From contig NZ_QNRU01000007.1 in assembly GCF_003315235.1 (NCBI RefSeq), positions 1 through 64,000 of the forward strand: a stretch of 64,000 nt of DNA, given 5' to 3'. The notes beneath the pieces were generated by a model, which saw only the letters and a program-made list of their open reading frames with translations, had not been told where the DNA came from and made no database searches. Position numbers and translations under genes: made by a program. Within the stretch, counting starts at the first letter, position 1; every line of letters begins with the position of its first letter. Positions 1-9,067 of the stretch are shown here, in pieces. This DNA comes from Neisseria gonorrhoeae (GTDB taxonomy: Bacteria; Pseudomonadota; Gammaproteobacteria; Burkholderiales; Neisseriaceae).

Positions 1-201
1 AAAGAGCGTTGCGAAATTATAAAGTATTCCTTCCGCCTGTCTAAGATATCTCTCGATATTTCCGACATTCCGTGCTATACTTTTCAGTTCGTCCGCCGCT
101 TCGGCAGCGGCGAAGAACCGAACTATACGCCCGCAGGGGAAAACAGTCAATACTTTCAGCGGGATTTTTTTGGGGAAATTCGTCATGTCGCTGTCGGATA
201 A
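1..201 (+). CDS. 3' end of an unidentified protein, cut by the window edge
   Basis: Frame 1 is open from the first base to TAA at 199-201 and gives 66 residues of normal, aromatic-rich composition (it includes TFQFVRRFGSGEEPNYTPAG). I do not recognise the family. A second plus-strand frame starts at an ATG inside it (185) and runs to TGA at 278-280, giving a 31-residue basic and proline-rich peptide that could be an overlapping small gene or the product of a one-base frameshift. An inverted uptake-sequence terminator follows at 283-315. That the first frame is coding is inferred only from its openness and composition. Confidence 0.4.
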   Translation, partial: KERCEIIKYSFRLSKISLDISDIPCYTFQFVRRFGSGEEPNYTPAGENSQYFQRDFFGEIRHVAVG

Positions 202-282
202 GGTTTTTTATCTCCGCCAAACGCTGCGCCGCCTCCAACAACCCCCCTCCTCTTCTCCTCCGGCTGATGCGCCTTTGTGAAT

Positions 283-315
283 ATGCCGCCTGAAACTCGG
301 GGCTTCAGACGGCAT
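283..315. terminator. inverted DUS hairpin between the left-edge gene and dksA
   Basis: ATGCCGCCTGAA and TTCAGACGGCAT face each other across a short loop, followed by T-rich sequence on the plus strand. It can end both the left-edge gene (plus) and dksA (minus). The left arm has one change (GCCGCCTGAA) from the uptake consensus. Confidence 0.75.
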
Positions 316-329
316 TTTGTTTGCCTCCA

Positions 330-746
330 TCAGTCGGCAAACTGTTTCTTCATCCTCTCTCGGCGTTCTTGGGCCTCAACGGATAAAGTGGCTGTCGGGC
401 GTGCCAGCAGCCGCTTCAGGCCGATAGGTTCTCCCGTATCGGCACAGAATCCATAGTCCCCTTCATCAATATTGCGGATGGTCGCCTGTATTTTACTGAG
501 AAGTTTTCGTTCCCGATCCCGGGTACGGAGTTCCAATGCGTACTCTTCTTCCTGTGTGGCACGGTCGGCAGGATCGGGGGCTGATTCGTGTTCTTGGAGA
601 TGCCCTGTTGTAACGGAGGCGTTTTCGATGAGTTCGTCTTGCATTTTTACCAGCAATTCGCGGAAAAAAGCCAAATGGTCGTCATTCATATAATCGTCTT
701 CCGGCCCAATCCAATTCAAAATATCTTGTTCTGTCAGCTTTACCAT
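330..746 (-). CDS. dksA: DksA-family RNA polymerase-binding transcription factor, zinc-less type
   Basis: A 138-residue DksA/TraR-family protein that enters the RNA polymerase secondary channel and works with ppGpp in the stringent response. The coiled coil (about residues 30-95) carries the tip motif DPADRA with D58 and D61, matching the two functional aspartates of E. coli DksA. The C-terminal globular domain lacks the zinc finger: the four cysteine positions read C101, T104, S122, A125, i.e. C-x2-T-x17-S-x2-A, the pattern I recall for Pseudomonas aeruginosa DksA2, which works without zinc. The start has a GAGAGGG Shine-Dalgarno just upstream. It is convergent with the left-edge gene. Family assignment is certain; zinc independence is inferred from the lost cysteines. 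Confidence 0.95.
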   Translation of the reverse strand: MVKLTEQDILNWIGPEDDYMNDDHLAFFRELLVKMQDELIENASVTTGHLQEHESAPDPADRATQEEEYALELRTRDRERKLLSKIQATIRNIDEGDYGFCADTGEPIGLKRLLARPTATLSVEAQERRERMKKQFAD

Positions 747-894
747 AATGTATGCCCTCTCGGTTCACCGCAAAAAAAACAAAGCACTACAAAGTGGCTT
801 TATTCCTTTGATTTTTATAAGGCTTATTGCCTAAGGCGTTTTTGAAAACGCGCATCATAACACGTTTTGGATTGGTTTTTTTATTTTCTTTACA

Positions 895-1686
895 TTATTG
901 ATATTGCCGTTCCATTTCCTGCGAACGGCACACACAGGCACAAACGCCCTCACTTATGGCTTCGGCGACACGATGCCGTCTGAAGGCTTCCACGGCTTCG
1001 TGGGTTGTCCCGCCTTTTGACGTTACATTTTTTTGAAGCTTCTCGAAATCTTCACCCGTCTGCTCGGCAAGGGCAACCGCTCCTTTAAACGTTGCCAGAC
1101 TGAGCGCGCGTGCTTCTGCCATATCAAACCCTTGTCGGATGGCGGCATTTTGCAATGCGTCCAGCAGATAAAACACATAAGCCGGCCCGCTGCCGCTGAT
1201 GCCGGTAATGCTGTGCATTTGCGCTTCATCTTCCAACCAAACGGTCAAACCGACTGATTTCATGATTCGATCGGCAATCCTGCGGTCTGTTTCCGATACT
1301 TCCGCTTCGGCATACATACCGGATACGCCCAGCCCGATTTTTCCGGGTGTATTCGGCATAACCCGGACAATGCGGCGGCTTCCCCCGAGGTAACGGCTGA
1401 GCGTACCGACCGACAATCCGGCTGCGACAGAAAGCACCAATGCGCCGTTGGTGCGGATATTTTTGCACGCGGCTTCCATATCCTGCGGTTTGACGGCAAG
1501 GATTAAAACATCGTCGGAATGAAGCTCCGGCAGGGTTGCCGAAGTTTCGACCCCCAACTCTTTTCCCAAACGTTCGCGCTTTTCCGCACCACGGTTGGCT
1601 ATATGGATGCGGTATCCCCCTTGTTTGACCAATCCGCCCGCAACGGCAGCCGCCATATTTCCGCCGCCGAGAAAATAAACATTCAT
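895..1686 (-). CDS. proC: pyrroline-5-carboxylate reductase
   Basis: Last step of proline synthesis: NAD(P)H-dependent reduction of 1-pyrroline-5-carboxylate, in the cytoplasm. 263 residues, the usual length. The N-terminal Rossmann motif is FLGGGNMA (residues 5-12), and the C-terminal dimerisation domain has the family stretch SGSGPAYVFYLLDAL near residue 165. An in-frame ATG six codons upstream (1704) exists, but its sequence overlaps the likely ribosome-binding GGGTAG, so the start at 1686 before NVYFLGGG is preferred. A lipoprotein gene and yggS lie upstream on the same strand, a common proteobacterial yggS-proC neighbourhood. Confidence 0.96.
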   Translation of the reverse strand: MNVYFLGGGNMAAAVAGGLVKQGGYRIHIANRGAEKRERLGKELGVETSATLPELHSDDVLILAVKPQDMEAACKNIRTNGALVLSVAAGLSVGTLSRYLGGSRRIVRVMPNTPGKIGLGVSGMYAEAEVSETDRRIADRIMKSVGLTVWLEDEAQMHSITGISGSGPAYVFYLLDALQNAAIRQGFDMAEARALSLATFKGAVALAEQTGEDFEKLQKNVTSKGGTTHEAVEAFRRHRVAEAISEGVCACVCRSQEMERQYQ

Positions 1687-1734
1687 TATTTCTACCCTAT
1701 TCAAAATTACCTTACTAAATTCATTCCCAATTTT

Positions 1735-2142
1735 TTACCATCGGACGCGCTCGGACAGGCCGTTGCGCCGCAACCCCTGCTTTTCCAAACAGTCGAAACC
1801 TTCCTGTTTGAACCTCTCAACCAAAGGTTTGCCGTCACGCGTACGCCAATCCAACCCGCAGGCTTCAAACTTCCCTATTTTCCTATAAAAGTAAGATTTT
1901 TGCGCGGATTCATATTCGTTTGCCCTGACGGAACGATTGCCGTCTGAAAGCGGTATCTCGTAGTCCTCTAAAGACAGCGGACTCTCGCCGCCAATATCCC
2001 AAAAATCGATGGCGGCAGGTTTTCTCGGCTTACACCAGCCGGACAAGGACGAACACTCATACCACCCCGCCAGCCGGCAGCCTGCAACCGTAAATGCAAA
2101 CAACGCAGCCGTTGCCGTATATTTTATTACCCGAATTTCCAT
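1735..2142 (-). CDS. small lipoprotein of unknown function
   Basis: 135 residues beginning with a short basic n-region, a hydrophobic stretch and the lipobox FTVAGC (Cys22), so it should be lipidated and envelope-anchored. The mature part has several cysteines and a tryptophan-rich start, with no family I recognise. The start at 2142 shares its A with the TGA of yggS (TGATG), so translation is probably coupled to yggS. A start 18 codons further upstream is open but would put the signal peptide inside the protein. Confidence 0.8.
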   Translation of the reverse strand: MEIRVIKYTATAALFAFTVAGCRLAGWYECSSLSGWCKPRKPAAIDFWDIGGESPLSLEDYEIPLSDGNRSVRANEYESAQKSYFYRKIGKFEACGLDWRTRDGKPLVERFKQEGFDCLEKQGLRRNGLSERVRW

Positions 2143-2828
2143 CAGCCCCTTTTCCCGAAAATCGCGCTGCCGATACGGACGTGTGTCGCACCGCACTCAA
2201 TGGCGGCAGGCATATCGTCCGACATCCCCATAGACAGCACGTCCGCCTTAACGCCAGCCGCATTGAGGTCGGCAAGCAGCTTTTGCATGGTCTGAAACTG
2301 AGTTTTCAACTCCGTTTCACTGCTGTTGGCTTTGGCAACGCACATCAGTCCGCGCACGACAAGGTTGGGCAGCTTCGCCACTTCCACGGCAAGCGCGACC
2401 GCTTCTTCGGGCGCGACACCGTGTTTTGCCGCCTCGCCCGCAATGTTCACCTCGACACACACCTGCAAGGGCGGCATTAAGGAGCGACGCTGCCTGCTCA
2501 GCCGGACGGCGGTCTTCAGACGGCATACGGTATGCACCCAATGCGCGCGTTCGGCGACAAATTTGGTTTTGTTGGACTGCACATCTCCGATGACGTGCCA
2601 CACGATGTCGGTCAAATCCGCCAATTCCTCCGTTTTGCCGTACCACTCCTGAATATAGTTCTCGCCGAAATCACGCTGTCCGGCAGCGTAAACTTCGCGG
2701 ATGCCGTCTGAAGGGAAGGTCTTGCTGACGGCAATCAGGCCGACGGAATGCGGCTCCCTGCCCGCCTGCAGAACCAATTTTCCGATACGGTCGGACACCT
2801 CACGATAACGTTCTTGCAACACCGTCAT
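2142..2828 (-). CDS. yggS: YggS/PLPBP-family pyridoxal phosphate homeostasis protein
   Basis: 228 residues of the single-domain alanine-racemase-fold family that binds PLP and buffers vitamin B6 and amino-acid pools. The PLP lysine is K36 in AVSKTFP. The family's GxxQSNK element is present as IGDVQSNK, and the C-terminal phosphate-binding end SMGMSDDMPAAIECGATHVR is intact. It is divergent from pilT (119-bp gap) and followed by the coupled lipoprotein gene and proC. Confidence 0.93.
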   Translation of the reverse strand: MTVLQERYREVSDRIGKLVLQAGREPHSVGLIAVSKTFPSDGIREVYAAGQRDFGENYIQEWYGKTEELADLTDIVWHVIGDVQSNKTKFVAERAHWVHTVCRLKTAVRLSRQRRSLMPPLQVCVEVNIAGEAAKHGVAPEEAVALAVEVAKLPNLVVRGLMCVAKANSSETELKTQFQTMQKLLADLNAAGVKADVLSMGMSDDMPAAIECGATHVRIGSAIFGKRG

Positions 2829-2860
2829 AGATCATCCCCTAATTAAAAATGATTAAACAG

Positions 2861-2890
2861 TTGAAACCCCTCCAGTCAGGGCGGTATAAT
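2861..2890 (+). promoter_or_regulatory. sigma-70 promoter of pilT
   Basis: TTGAAA (2861-2866), an 18-bp spacer, and a perfect TATAAT (2885-2890), placed 57 bp before the pilT ATG in the yggS/pilT divergent gap. Confidence 0.8.
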
Positions 2891-2947
2891 CAAGGTTGTT
2901 AGAATCATTCCAACCAATCGAAACATTATACTAAACAGAGCCGCATT

Positions 2948-3991
2948 ATGCAGATTACCGACTTACTCGCCTTCGGCGCTAAAAACAAAGCATCCGACCT
3001 TCACCTGAGTTCGGGCATATCCCCTATGATTCGGGTTCACGGCGACATGCGGCGCATCAACCTTCCCGAAATGAGCGCGGAAGAGGTCGGCAATATGGTA
3101 ACTTCGGTGATGAACGACCACCAGCGGAAAATCTACCAGCAAAACTTGGAAGTCGACTTCTCGTTCGAACTGCCCAACGTCGCCCGATTCCGCGTCAACG
3201 CCTTCAACACCGGCCGCGGCCCCGCCGCCGTATTCCGCACCATTCCCAGCACCGTCTTATCGCTGGAAGAATTGAAAGCCCCGAGCATTTTCCAAAAAAT
3301 CGCAGAATCGCCGCGCGGCATGGTATTGGTTACCGGCCCTACCGGTTCGGGCAAATCGACCACGCTTGCCGCGATGATCAACTACATCAACGAAACCCAG
3401 CCGGCACACATCCTGACCATCGAAGACCCGATCGAATTCGTCCACCAAAGCAAAAAATCCCTGATTAACCAACGCGAGCTGCACCAGCACACCCTCAGCT
3501 TCGCCAACGCGCTGAGTTCCGCATTGCGCGAAGACCCCGACGTTATCCTTGTCGGCGAGATGCGCGACCCCGAAACCATCGGCTTGGCACTGACCGCCGC
3601 CGAAACCGGACACTTGGTTTTCGGCACGCTGCACACGACCGGCGCGGCAAAAACCGTCGACCGTATCGTGGACGTATTCCCCGCCGGAGAGAAAGAAATG
3701 GTGCGTTCCATGCTGTCCGAATCGCTGACCGCCGTCATCTCCCAAAACCTGCTGAAAACGCACGACGGCAACGGCCGTGTCGCCTCGCACGAAATCCTGA
3801 TTGCCAACCCCGCCGTCCGCAACCTCATCCGCGAAAACAAAATCACGCAGATTAACTCCGTCCTGCAAACCGGGCAGGCGAGCGGTATGCAGACGATGGA
3901 CCAATCGCTGCAATCGCTGGTGCGCCAAGGGCTGATCGCACCGGAAGCCGCACGCAGACGCGCGCAAAACAGCGAAAGTATGAGTTTCTGA
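2948..3991 (+). CDS. pilT: type IV pilus retraction ATPase PilT
   Basis: Hexameric cytoplasmic ATPase that depolymerises the type IV pilus, driving twitching motility and needed for DNA uptake. 347 residues, the family norm. Walker A is GPTGSGKST (residues 130-138); the Asp and Walker B boxes are HILTIEDPIEF (about 154-164) and DVILVGEMRDPETI (about 198-211); the His box is GHLVFGTLHT (221-230). The PilT-specific C-terminal motif is AVRNLIRENK. pilU follows in the same direction after 163 bp. Confidence 0.98.
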   Translation: MQITDLLAFGAKNKASDLHLSSGISPMIRVHGDMRRINLPEMSAEEVGNMVTSVMNDHQRKIYQQNLEVDFSFELPNVARFRVNAFNTGRGPAAVFRTIPSTVLSLEELKAPSIFQKIAESPRGMVLVTGPTGSGKSTTLAAMINYINETQPAHILTIEDPIEFVHQSKKSLINQRELHQHTLSFANALSSALREDPDVILVGEMRDPETIGLALTAAETGHLVFGTLHTTGAAKTVDRIVDVFPAGEKEMVRSMLSESLTAVISQNLLKTHDGNGRVASHEILIANPAVRNLIRENKITQINSVLQTGQASGMQTMDQSLQSLVRQGLIAPEAARRRAQNSESMSF

Positions 3992-4154
3992 CACACAACC
4001 GCCTTCCGGCCATGCCGGCGGGAAAACAAGGCGCAAACACGCGGGGCGGGACGCGGCATCCCGCCCGGCATACCCTTCCGAACAGGAAGCGTCCGCCTTC
4101 CTGTTGAAACCTGCCGCCGCAAACTGCAAGGCTTAAACCGAAAAGAAGCTAACG

Positions 4155-5381
4155 ATGAATACCGATAACCTGCACGACATCTTGGACGAAACGGTTCAAG
4201 TGTATTCTCAAAAAAAACAAAGCCGATCCGAAACCCCGGCCGAAATCGGCACACACTTCCACCCGCTGCTCGACCGCCTGTGCGAAACCGCAGAAGCACA
4301 AAACGCGTCCGACATCCTTATCAGCAAAGGATTCCCGCCCTCGTTGAAAATCAACAGCGCATTAACCCCGCAGCCGCAAAAGGCTCTGACGGGCGAGGAA
4401 ACCGCCGCCATCGCCGCATCGACGATGAACGCCGAACAATCGGAAATATTCCGGCGCGACGGCGAAATCAACTACTCCGTCCAATCGCGCAGCGGCACGC
4501 GCTACCGCGCCAACGCCTACTACAGCCAAGGCAGCGCAGGTTTGGTTTTGCGGCGCATCAACCACGTCATCCCGCAAATGCGGGAATTGGGCTTGCCCGA
4601 AAAACTCAAAGACCTCGCCGTCGCACCGCGCGGGCTGCTGATTATCGTCGGGCCTACCGGTTCGGGCAAATCCACCACGATGGCGACTATGCTCGAACAC
4701 CGCAACAAAACCCTGCCCGGCCATATCGTTACCATCGAAGACCCGATTGAGTTTATCTACAAACCGCGCCGCTGCATCTTTACCCAGCGCGAAATCGGCG
4801 TCGACACCATAAACTGGCAGACGGCGGTACAAAACGCTATGCGCCAATCCCCAGACGTGGTCTGTATCGGCGAAGTCCGCAGCAGGGAAAGTATGGAATA
4901 CGCGATGCAGCTCGCCCAAACCGGCCACCTGTGCATTTTTACGCTCCACGCCAACACCGCGCCGCAGTCGCTCGAACGCATACTCAACTTCTACCCCAAA
5001 GAACAGCACAACCAAATACTGATTGACATCGCCCTCAATCTGACCGGCATCATCTGCCAACGCCTCGCCCTCAAAAAAGACAAAACGGGCAGGACGGCGG
5101 TTGTCGACTTGCTCATCAACACGCCCGCCATCCAGGACTTCATCCTGAAGGGCGACCTGATGAACATCAGTAAAATCATGGAAACCGCCAAAACCGACGG
5201 AATGCAGACGATGGACCAAAACCTTTTCGAACTGTACCGTCACGGCATCATCAGTTACGAAGAAGCCCTGCGCCAGTCCGTTTCCGCCAACAACCTGCGA
5301 TTGCACATCCAACTGCACAAAGAAGGCAAAACGCCCGAACTCCTTTACGACAGGGTCAACGGTCTCAACCTCATTTCCTGA
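4155..5381 (+). CDS. pilU: PilT-like ATPase PilU
   Basis: Second retraction-type ATPase, an auxiliary of PilT in type IV pilus dynamics. 408 residues, with a 45-residue N-terminal extension relative to PilT. Walker A GPTGSGKST is at residues 166-174, with GHIVTIEDPIEFIY, DVVCIGEVRSRESM and GHLCIFTLHA following in the usual order. The C-terminus is longer than in PilT and ends LYDRVNGLNLIS. It could share the pilT promoter; the 163-bp gap holds only a short GC hairpin. Confidence 0.96.
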   Translation: MNTDNLHDILDETVQVYSQKKQSRSETPAEIGTHFHPLLDRLCETAEAQNASDILISKGFPPSLKINSALTPQPQKALTGEETAAIAASTMNAEQSEIFRRDGEINYSVQSRSGTRYRANAYYSQGSAGLVLRRINHVIPQMRELGLPEKLKDLAVAPRGLLIIVGPTGSGKSTTMATMLEHRNKTLPGHIVTIEDPIEFIYKPRRCIFTQREIGVDTINWQTAVQNAMRQSPDVVCIGEVRSRESMEYAMQLAQTGHLCIFTLHANTAPQSLERILNFYPKEQHNQILIDIALNLTGIICQRLALKKDKTGRTAVVDLLINTPAIQDFILKGDLMNISKIMETAKTDGMQTMDQNLFELYRHGIISYEEALRQSVSANNLRLHIQLHKEGKTPELLYDRVNGLNLIS

Positions 5382-5394
5382 TCCGCAAAACCCA

Positions 5395-5433
5395 ATGCCG
5401 TCTGAAAACCGCATCCCCGTTTTCAGACGGCAT
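5395..5433. terminator. inverted DUS hairpin after pilU
   Basis: Paired uptake sequences ATGCCGTCTGAAAAC and GTTTTCAGACGGCAT around an 9-base loop, 13 bp after the pilU stop codon, followed by a short T run. Confidence 0.85.
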
Positions 5434-5497
5434 GATTTTATCCGCCCCATTCATGTGCCACACTTTATTCACTTCATAACAATAAACCGGTAAAACC

Positions 5498-7648
5498 ATG
5501 AAAACCCCACTCCTCAAGCCTCTGCTCATTACCTCGCTTCCCGTTTTCGCCAGTGTCTTTACCGCCGCCTCCATCGTCTGGCAGCTAGGCGAACCCAAGC
5601 TCGCCATGCCCTTCGTACTCGGCATCATCGCCGGCGGCCTGGTCGATTTGGACAACCGCCTGACCGGACGGCTGAAAAACATCATCGCCACCGTCGCCCT
5701 GTTTACCCTCTCCTCGCTCACGGCGCAAAGCACCCTCGGCACAGGGCTGCCCTTCATCCTCGCCATGACCCTGATGACCTTCGGCTTTACCATTTTAGGC
5801 GCGGTCGGGCTGAAATACCGCACCTTCGCCTTCGGCGCACTCGCCGTCGCCACCTACACCACGCTTACCTACACCCCCGAAACCTACTGGCTGACCAACC
5901 CCTTCATGATTTTATGCGGCACCGTACTGTACAGCACCGCCATCATCCTGTTCCAAATCATCCTGCCCCACCGCCCCGTCCAAGAAAGCGTCGCCAACGC
6001 CTACGAAGCACTCGGCGGCTACCTCGAAGCCAAAGCCGACTTCTTCGACCCCGATGAGGCAGCCTGGATAGGCAACCGCCACATCGACCTCGCCATGAGC
6101 AACACCGGCGTCATCACCGCCTTCAACCAATGCCGTTCCGCCCTGTTTTACCGTTTGCGCGGCAAACACCGCCACCCGCGCACCGCCAAAATGCTGCGCT
6201 ACTACTTCGCCGCCCAAGACATCCACGAACGCATCAGCTCCGCCCACGTCGACTACCAAGAGATGTCCGAAAAATTCAAAAACACCGACATCATCTTCCG
6301 CATCCACCGCCTGCTCGAAATGCAGGGACAAGCCTGCCGCAACACCGCACAAGCCCTGCGCGCAAGCAAAGACTACGTTTACAGCAAACGCCTCGGACGC
6401 GCCATCGAAGGCTGCCGCCAATCGCTGCGCCTCCTTTCAGACGGCAACGACAGTCCCGACATCCGCCACCTGAGCCGCCTTCTCGACAACCTCGGCAGCG
6501 TCGACCAGCAGTTCCGCCAACTCCGACACAGCGACTCCCCCGCCGAAAACGACCGCATGGGCGACACCCGCATCGCCGCCCTCGAAACCGGCAGCTTCAA
6601 AAACACCTGGCAGGCAATCCGTCCGCAGCTGAACCTCGAATCAGACGTATTCCGCCATGCCGTCCGCCTGTCCCTCGTCGTTGCCGCCGCCTGCACCATC
6701 GTCGAAGCCCTCAACCTCAACCTCGGCTACTGGATACTGCTGACCGCCCTTTTCGTCTGCCAACCCAACTACACCGCCACCAAAAGCCGCGTGTACCAAC
6801 GCATCGCCGGCACCGTACTCGGCGTAATCGTCGGCTCGCTCGTCCCCTACTTCACCCCCTCCGTCGAAACCAAACTCTGGATCGTCATCGCCGGTACCAC
6901 CCTCTTTTTCATGACCCGCACCTACAAATACAGTTTCTCCACCTTCTTCATCACCATTCAGGCACTGACCAGCCTCTCCCTCGCAGGTTTGGACGTATAC
7001 GCCGCCATGCCCGTGCGCATCATCGACACCATTATCGGCGCATCCCTTGCCTGGGCGGCGGTCAGCTACCTGTGGCCAGACTGGAAATACCTCACGCTCG
7101 AACGCACCGCCGCCCTTGCCGTATGCAGCAGCGGCACATACCTCCAAAAAATTGCCGAACGCCTCAAAACCGGCGAAACCGGCGACGACATAGAATACCG
7201 CATCACCCGCCGCCGCGCCCACGAACACACCGCCGCCCTCAGCAGCACCCTTTCCGACATGAGCAGCGAACCCGCAAAATTCGCCGACAGCCTGCAACCC
7301 GGCTTTACCCTGCTCAAAACCGGCTACGCCCTGACCGGCTACATCTCCGCCCTCGGCGCATACCGCAGCGAAATGCACGAAGAATGCAGCCCCGACTTTA
7401 CCGCACAGTTCCACCTTGCCGCCGAACACACCGCCCACATCTTCCAACACCTGCCCGACATGGGACCCGACGACTTTCAGACGGCATTGGATACACTGCG
7501 CGGCGAACTCGGCACCCTCCGCACCCGCAGCAGCGGAACACAAAGCCACATCCTCCTCCAACAGCTCCAACTCATCGCCCGGCAACTCGAACCCTACTAC
7601 CGCGCCTACCGACAAATTCCGCACAGGCAGCCCCAAAACGCAGCCTGA
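5498..7648 (+). CDS. YccS/YhfK-type FUSC-family inner-membrane protein
   Basis: 716 residues with the twin-module layout of the YccS/YhfK (FUSC-like, PF12805/PF13515) family: about five membrane segments in the first 160 residues, a long soluble region, a second hydrophobic block near residues 390-520 starting ESDVFRHAVRLSLVVAAACTI, and a soluble C-terminus. The FUSC family is linked to efflux of aromatic acids and other small compounds, but no substrate can be read here. A DUS lies inside the coding region near 7483. The strongly C-rich sense strand matches pilT and pilU. Shine-Dalgarno is weak. An 8-G run lies just after the stop (7671-7678). Confidence 0.8.
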   Translation: MKTPLLKPLLITSLPVFASVFTAASIVWQLGEPKLAMPFVLGIIAGGLVDLDNRLTGRLKNIIATVALFTLSSLTAQSTLGTGLPFILAMTLMTFGFTILGAVGLKYRTFAFGALAVATYTTLTYTPETYWLTNPFMILCGTVLYSTAIILFQIILPHRPVQESVANAYEALGGYLEAKADFFDPDEAAWIGNRHIDLAMSNTGVITAFNQCRSALFYRLRGKHRHPRTAKMLRYYFAAQDIHERISSAHVDYQEMSEKFKNTDIIFRIHRLLEMQGQACRNTAQALRASKDYVYSKRLGRAIEGCRQSLRLLSDGNDSPDIRHLSRLLDNLGSVDQQFRQLRHSDSPAENDRMGDTRIAALETGSFKNTWQAIRPQLNLESDVFRHAVRLSLVVAAACTIVEALNLNLGYWILLTALFVCQPNYTATKSRVYQRIAGTVLGVIVGSLVPYFTPSVETKLWIVIAGTTLFFMTRTYKYSFSTFFITIQALTSLSLAGLDVYAAMPVRIIDTIIGASLAWAAVSYLWPDWKYLTLERTAALAVCSSGTYLQKIAERLKTGETGDDIEYRITRRRAHEHTAALSSTLSDMSSEPAKFADSLQPGFTLLKTGYALTGYISALGAYRSEMHEECSPDFTAQFHLAAEHTAHIFQHLPDMGPDDFQTALDTLRGELGTLRTRSSGTQSHILLQQLQLIARQLEPYYRAYRQIPHRQPQNAA

Positions 7649-8130
7649 AAAAATTTCGGCATTTTGTAAAGGGGGGGGCGGATTGTCAGGCAGGTTGCAA
7701 GATAGTGGATAAGGCTTTGCGCAGGGTAAATGCGTAGCAACTGAACCGTCATTCCCTCAAAAACAGAAAACCAAAATCAGAAACCTAAAATCCCGTCATT
7801 CCCACGAAAGTGGGAATCCGGTTTTTTTGAGTTTCAGTCATTCCCGATAAATTGCCTTAGCATTGAATGTCTAGATTCCCGCCTGCGCGGGAATGACGGC
7901 GGAGCGGTTTCTGTTTTTTCCGATAAATGCCGCAATCTCAAATCCCGTCATTCCCACGAAAGTGGGAATCTAGGTCTGTCGGCACAGAAACTTATCGGGT
8001 AAAACGGTTTCTTTAGATTTTACGTTCTAGATTCCCGCCTGTGCGGGAATGACGGTTTAGAAGTTGCCCGAAACCTCAAAAAAAACCGAAACCGAACAAG
8101 CCGGATTCCCGCCTGAGCGGGAATGACGGG
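7649..8130. repeat. NIME/dRS3 repeat array, left part
   Basis: Gene-free. Five copies of the 20-bp dRS3 inverted repeat (ATTCCC-N8-GGGAAT) at 7798-7817, 7875-7894, 7950-7969, 8031-8050 and 8105-8124, separated by 30-60-bp RS spacers: a neisserial intergenic mosaic element. These repeats serve as recombination substrates and as attachment sites for neisserial filamentous phages. Between 7798 and about 7898 the sequence is almost identical to 8871 to about 8972. Confidence 0.9.
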
Positions 8131-8415
8131 CTAAATAATATCAAACCATAAATCCCGCCAAGAAACATTATTTTCTTCAATCAGTTGCAATTTCCAAGCC
8201 CTGTTCCATTTCTTCAACTGTTTTTCCCGAGTAATTGCGCTCTCCATCGTAGGATGCAGTTCATACCAAACCGGCATAGTAACGTTGTACCGTGATGTAA
8301 ATCCTTCAATCAAATGCTCCCTATGTTGGTAAATACGTTGCACCAAATCAGATGTAACGCCAATGTATAACGTGCCATTACGTTGGCTTGCTAAAATATA
8401 AACCGCAGGCTGCAT
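8131..8415 (-). CDS. small GIY-YIG endonuclease-domain protein
   Basis: 94 residues forming a complete stand-alone GIY-YIG module of the YhbQ/UPF0213 type. The motif is split as usual: VYILASQRNGTLYIGVTSDL (residues 5-24) with the catalytic Arg in LVQRIYQHRE, followed by a C-terminal Glu-rich helix with EKQLKKWNR. Such proteins are predicted nucleases of uncertain role. It stands alone inside the NIME array with dRS3 copies on both sides, so it may have been carried in by repeat-mediated recombination, which is inference. Confidence 0.85.
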   Translation of the reverse strand: MQPAVYILASQRNGTLYIGVTSDLVQRIYQHREHLIEGFTSRYNVTMPVWYELHPTMESAITREKQLKKWNRAWKLQLIEENNVSWRDLWFDII

Positions 8416-9000
8416 ATAATACCCTTTTGAATTATTTAAATTTATATTCCCGCGAACACCATCCAGTGATTACTTTAACCCTTCGTTATCCCCATAGCTT
8501 TCCATCATTCCCGCAACTCTTCGTCATTCCCGCGAAAGCGGGAATCCAGAATCTCTAAAGCTTCAGCTAACCTTTGAATATTGCTGTTGTCCCACGTTCT
8601 AGATTCCCGCCTGAGCGGGAATGACGGCGGAGCGGTTTCTGTTTTTTCCGATAAATTCCTAAAACTCAAAATTTCATCATTCCCACGAAAACAGAAAACC
8701 AAAATCAGAAACCTAAAATTCGTCATTCCCACGAAAGTGGGAATCCGGTTCGTTCGGTTTCGCTTGTTTTAAGTTTCGGGTAACTTCCACTTCGTCATTC
8801 CCGCGCAGGCGGGAATCCGGTGCGTTGAGTTTCAGCTATTTAGAATAAATTTTGAAACTCTAATCCCGTCATTCCCACGAAAGTGGGAATCCGGTTTTTT
8901 TTGAGTTTCAGTCATTCCCGATAAATTGCCTTAGCATTGAATGTCTAGATTCCCGCCTGCGCGGGAATGACGCGTTTCATTTGCCGCCCCCTCCCGAAAA
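8416..9000. repeat. NIME/dRS3 repeat array, right part
   Basis: Gene-free. Six full dRS3 copies at 8526-8545, 8603-8622, 8725-8744, 8797-8816, 8871-8890 and 8949-8968, plus half copies near 8444 and 8679 that look like recombination joints. The last two copies with their spacer repeat the unit at 7798-7898, with one T more in the poly-T run. Confidence 0.9.
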
Positions 9001-9010
9001 ACGCAAAAAA

Positions 9011-9039
9011 ATGCCGTCCGAAGGCCTTTCGGACGGCAT
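9011..9039. terminator. inverted DUS-variant terminator of pilC
   Basis: ATGCCGTCCGAAGG and CCTTTCGGACGGCAT form a stem; read on the minus strand it is followed by seven T. Both arms carry the GCCGTCCGAA variant of the uptake sequence. Confidence 0.85.
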
Positions 9040-9067
9040 TTGCGGAAAAACCGGCCGCGCAGGCGGG

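Noticed and set aside
6130-7737. A 535-codon plus-strand open frame inside the YccS-like gene
   Set aside because: It reads as Arg/Pro/His-rich repetitive peptide, the shadow of C-rich coding DNA in another frame; the YccS-like frame has the real protein.
7798-8968. A possible CRISPR array
   Set aside because: The repeated units are 20-bp dRS3 inverted repeats with uneven spacers that are themselves repeated; there are no cas genes.
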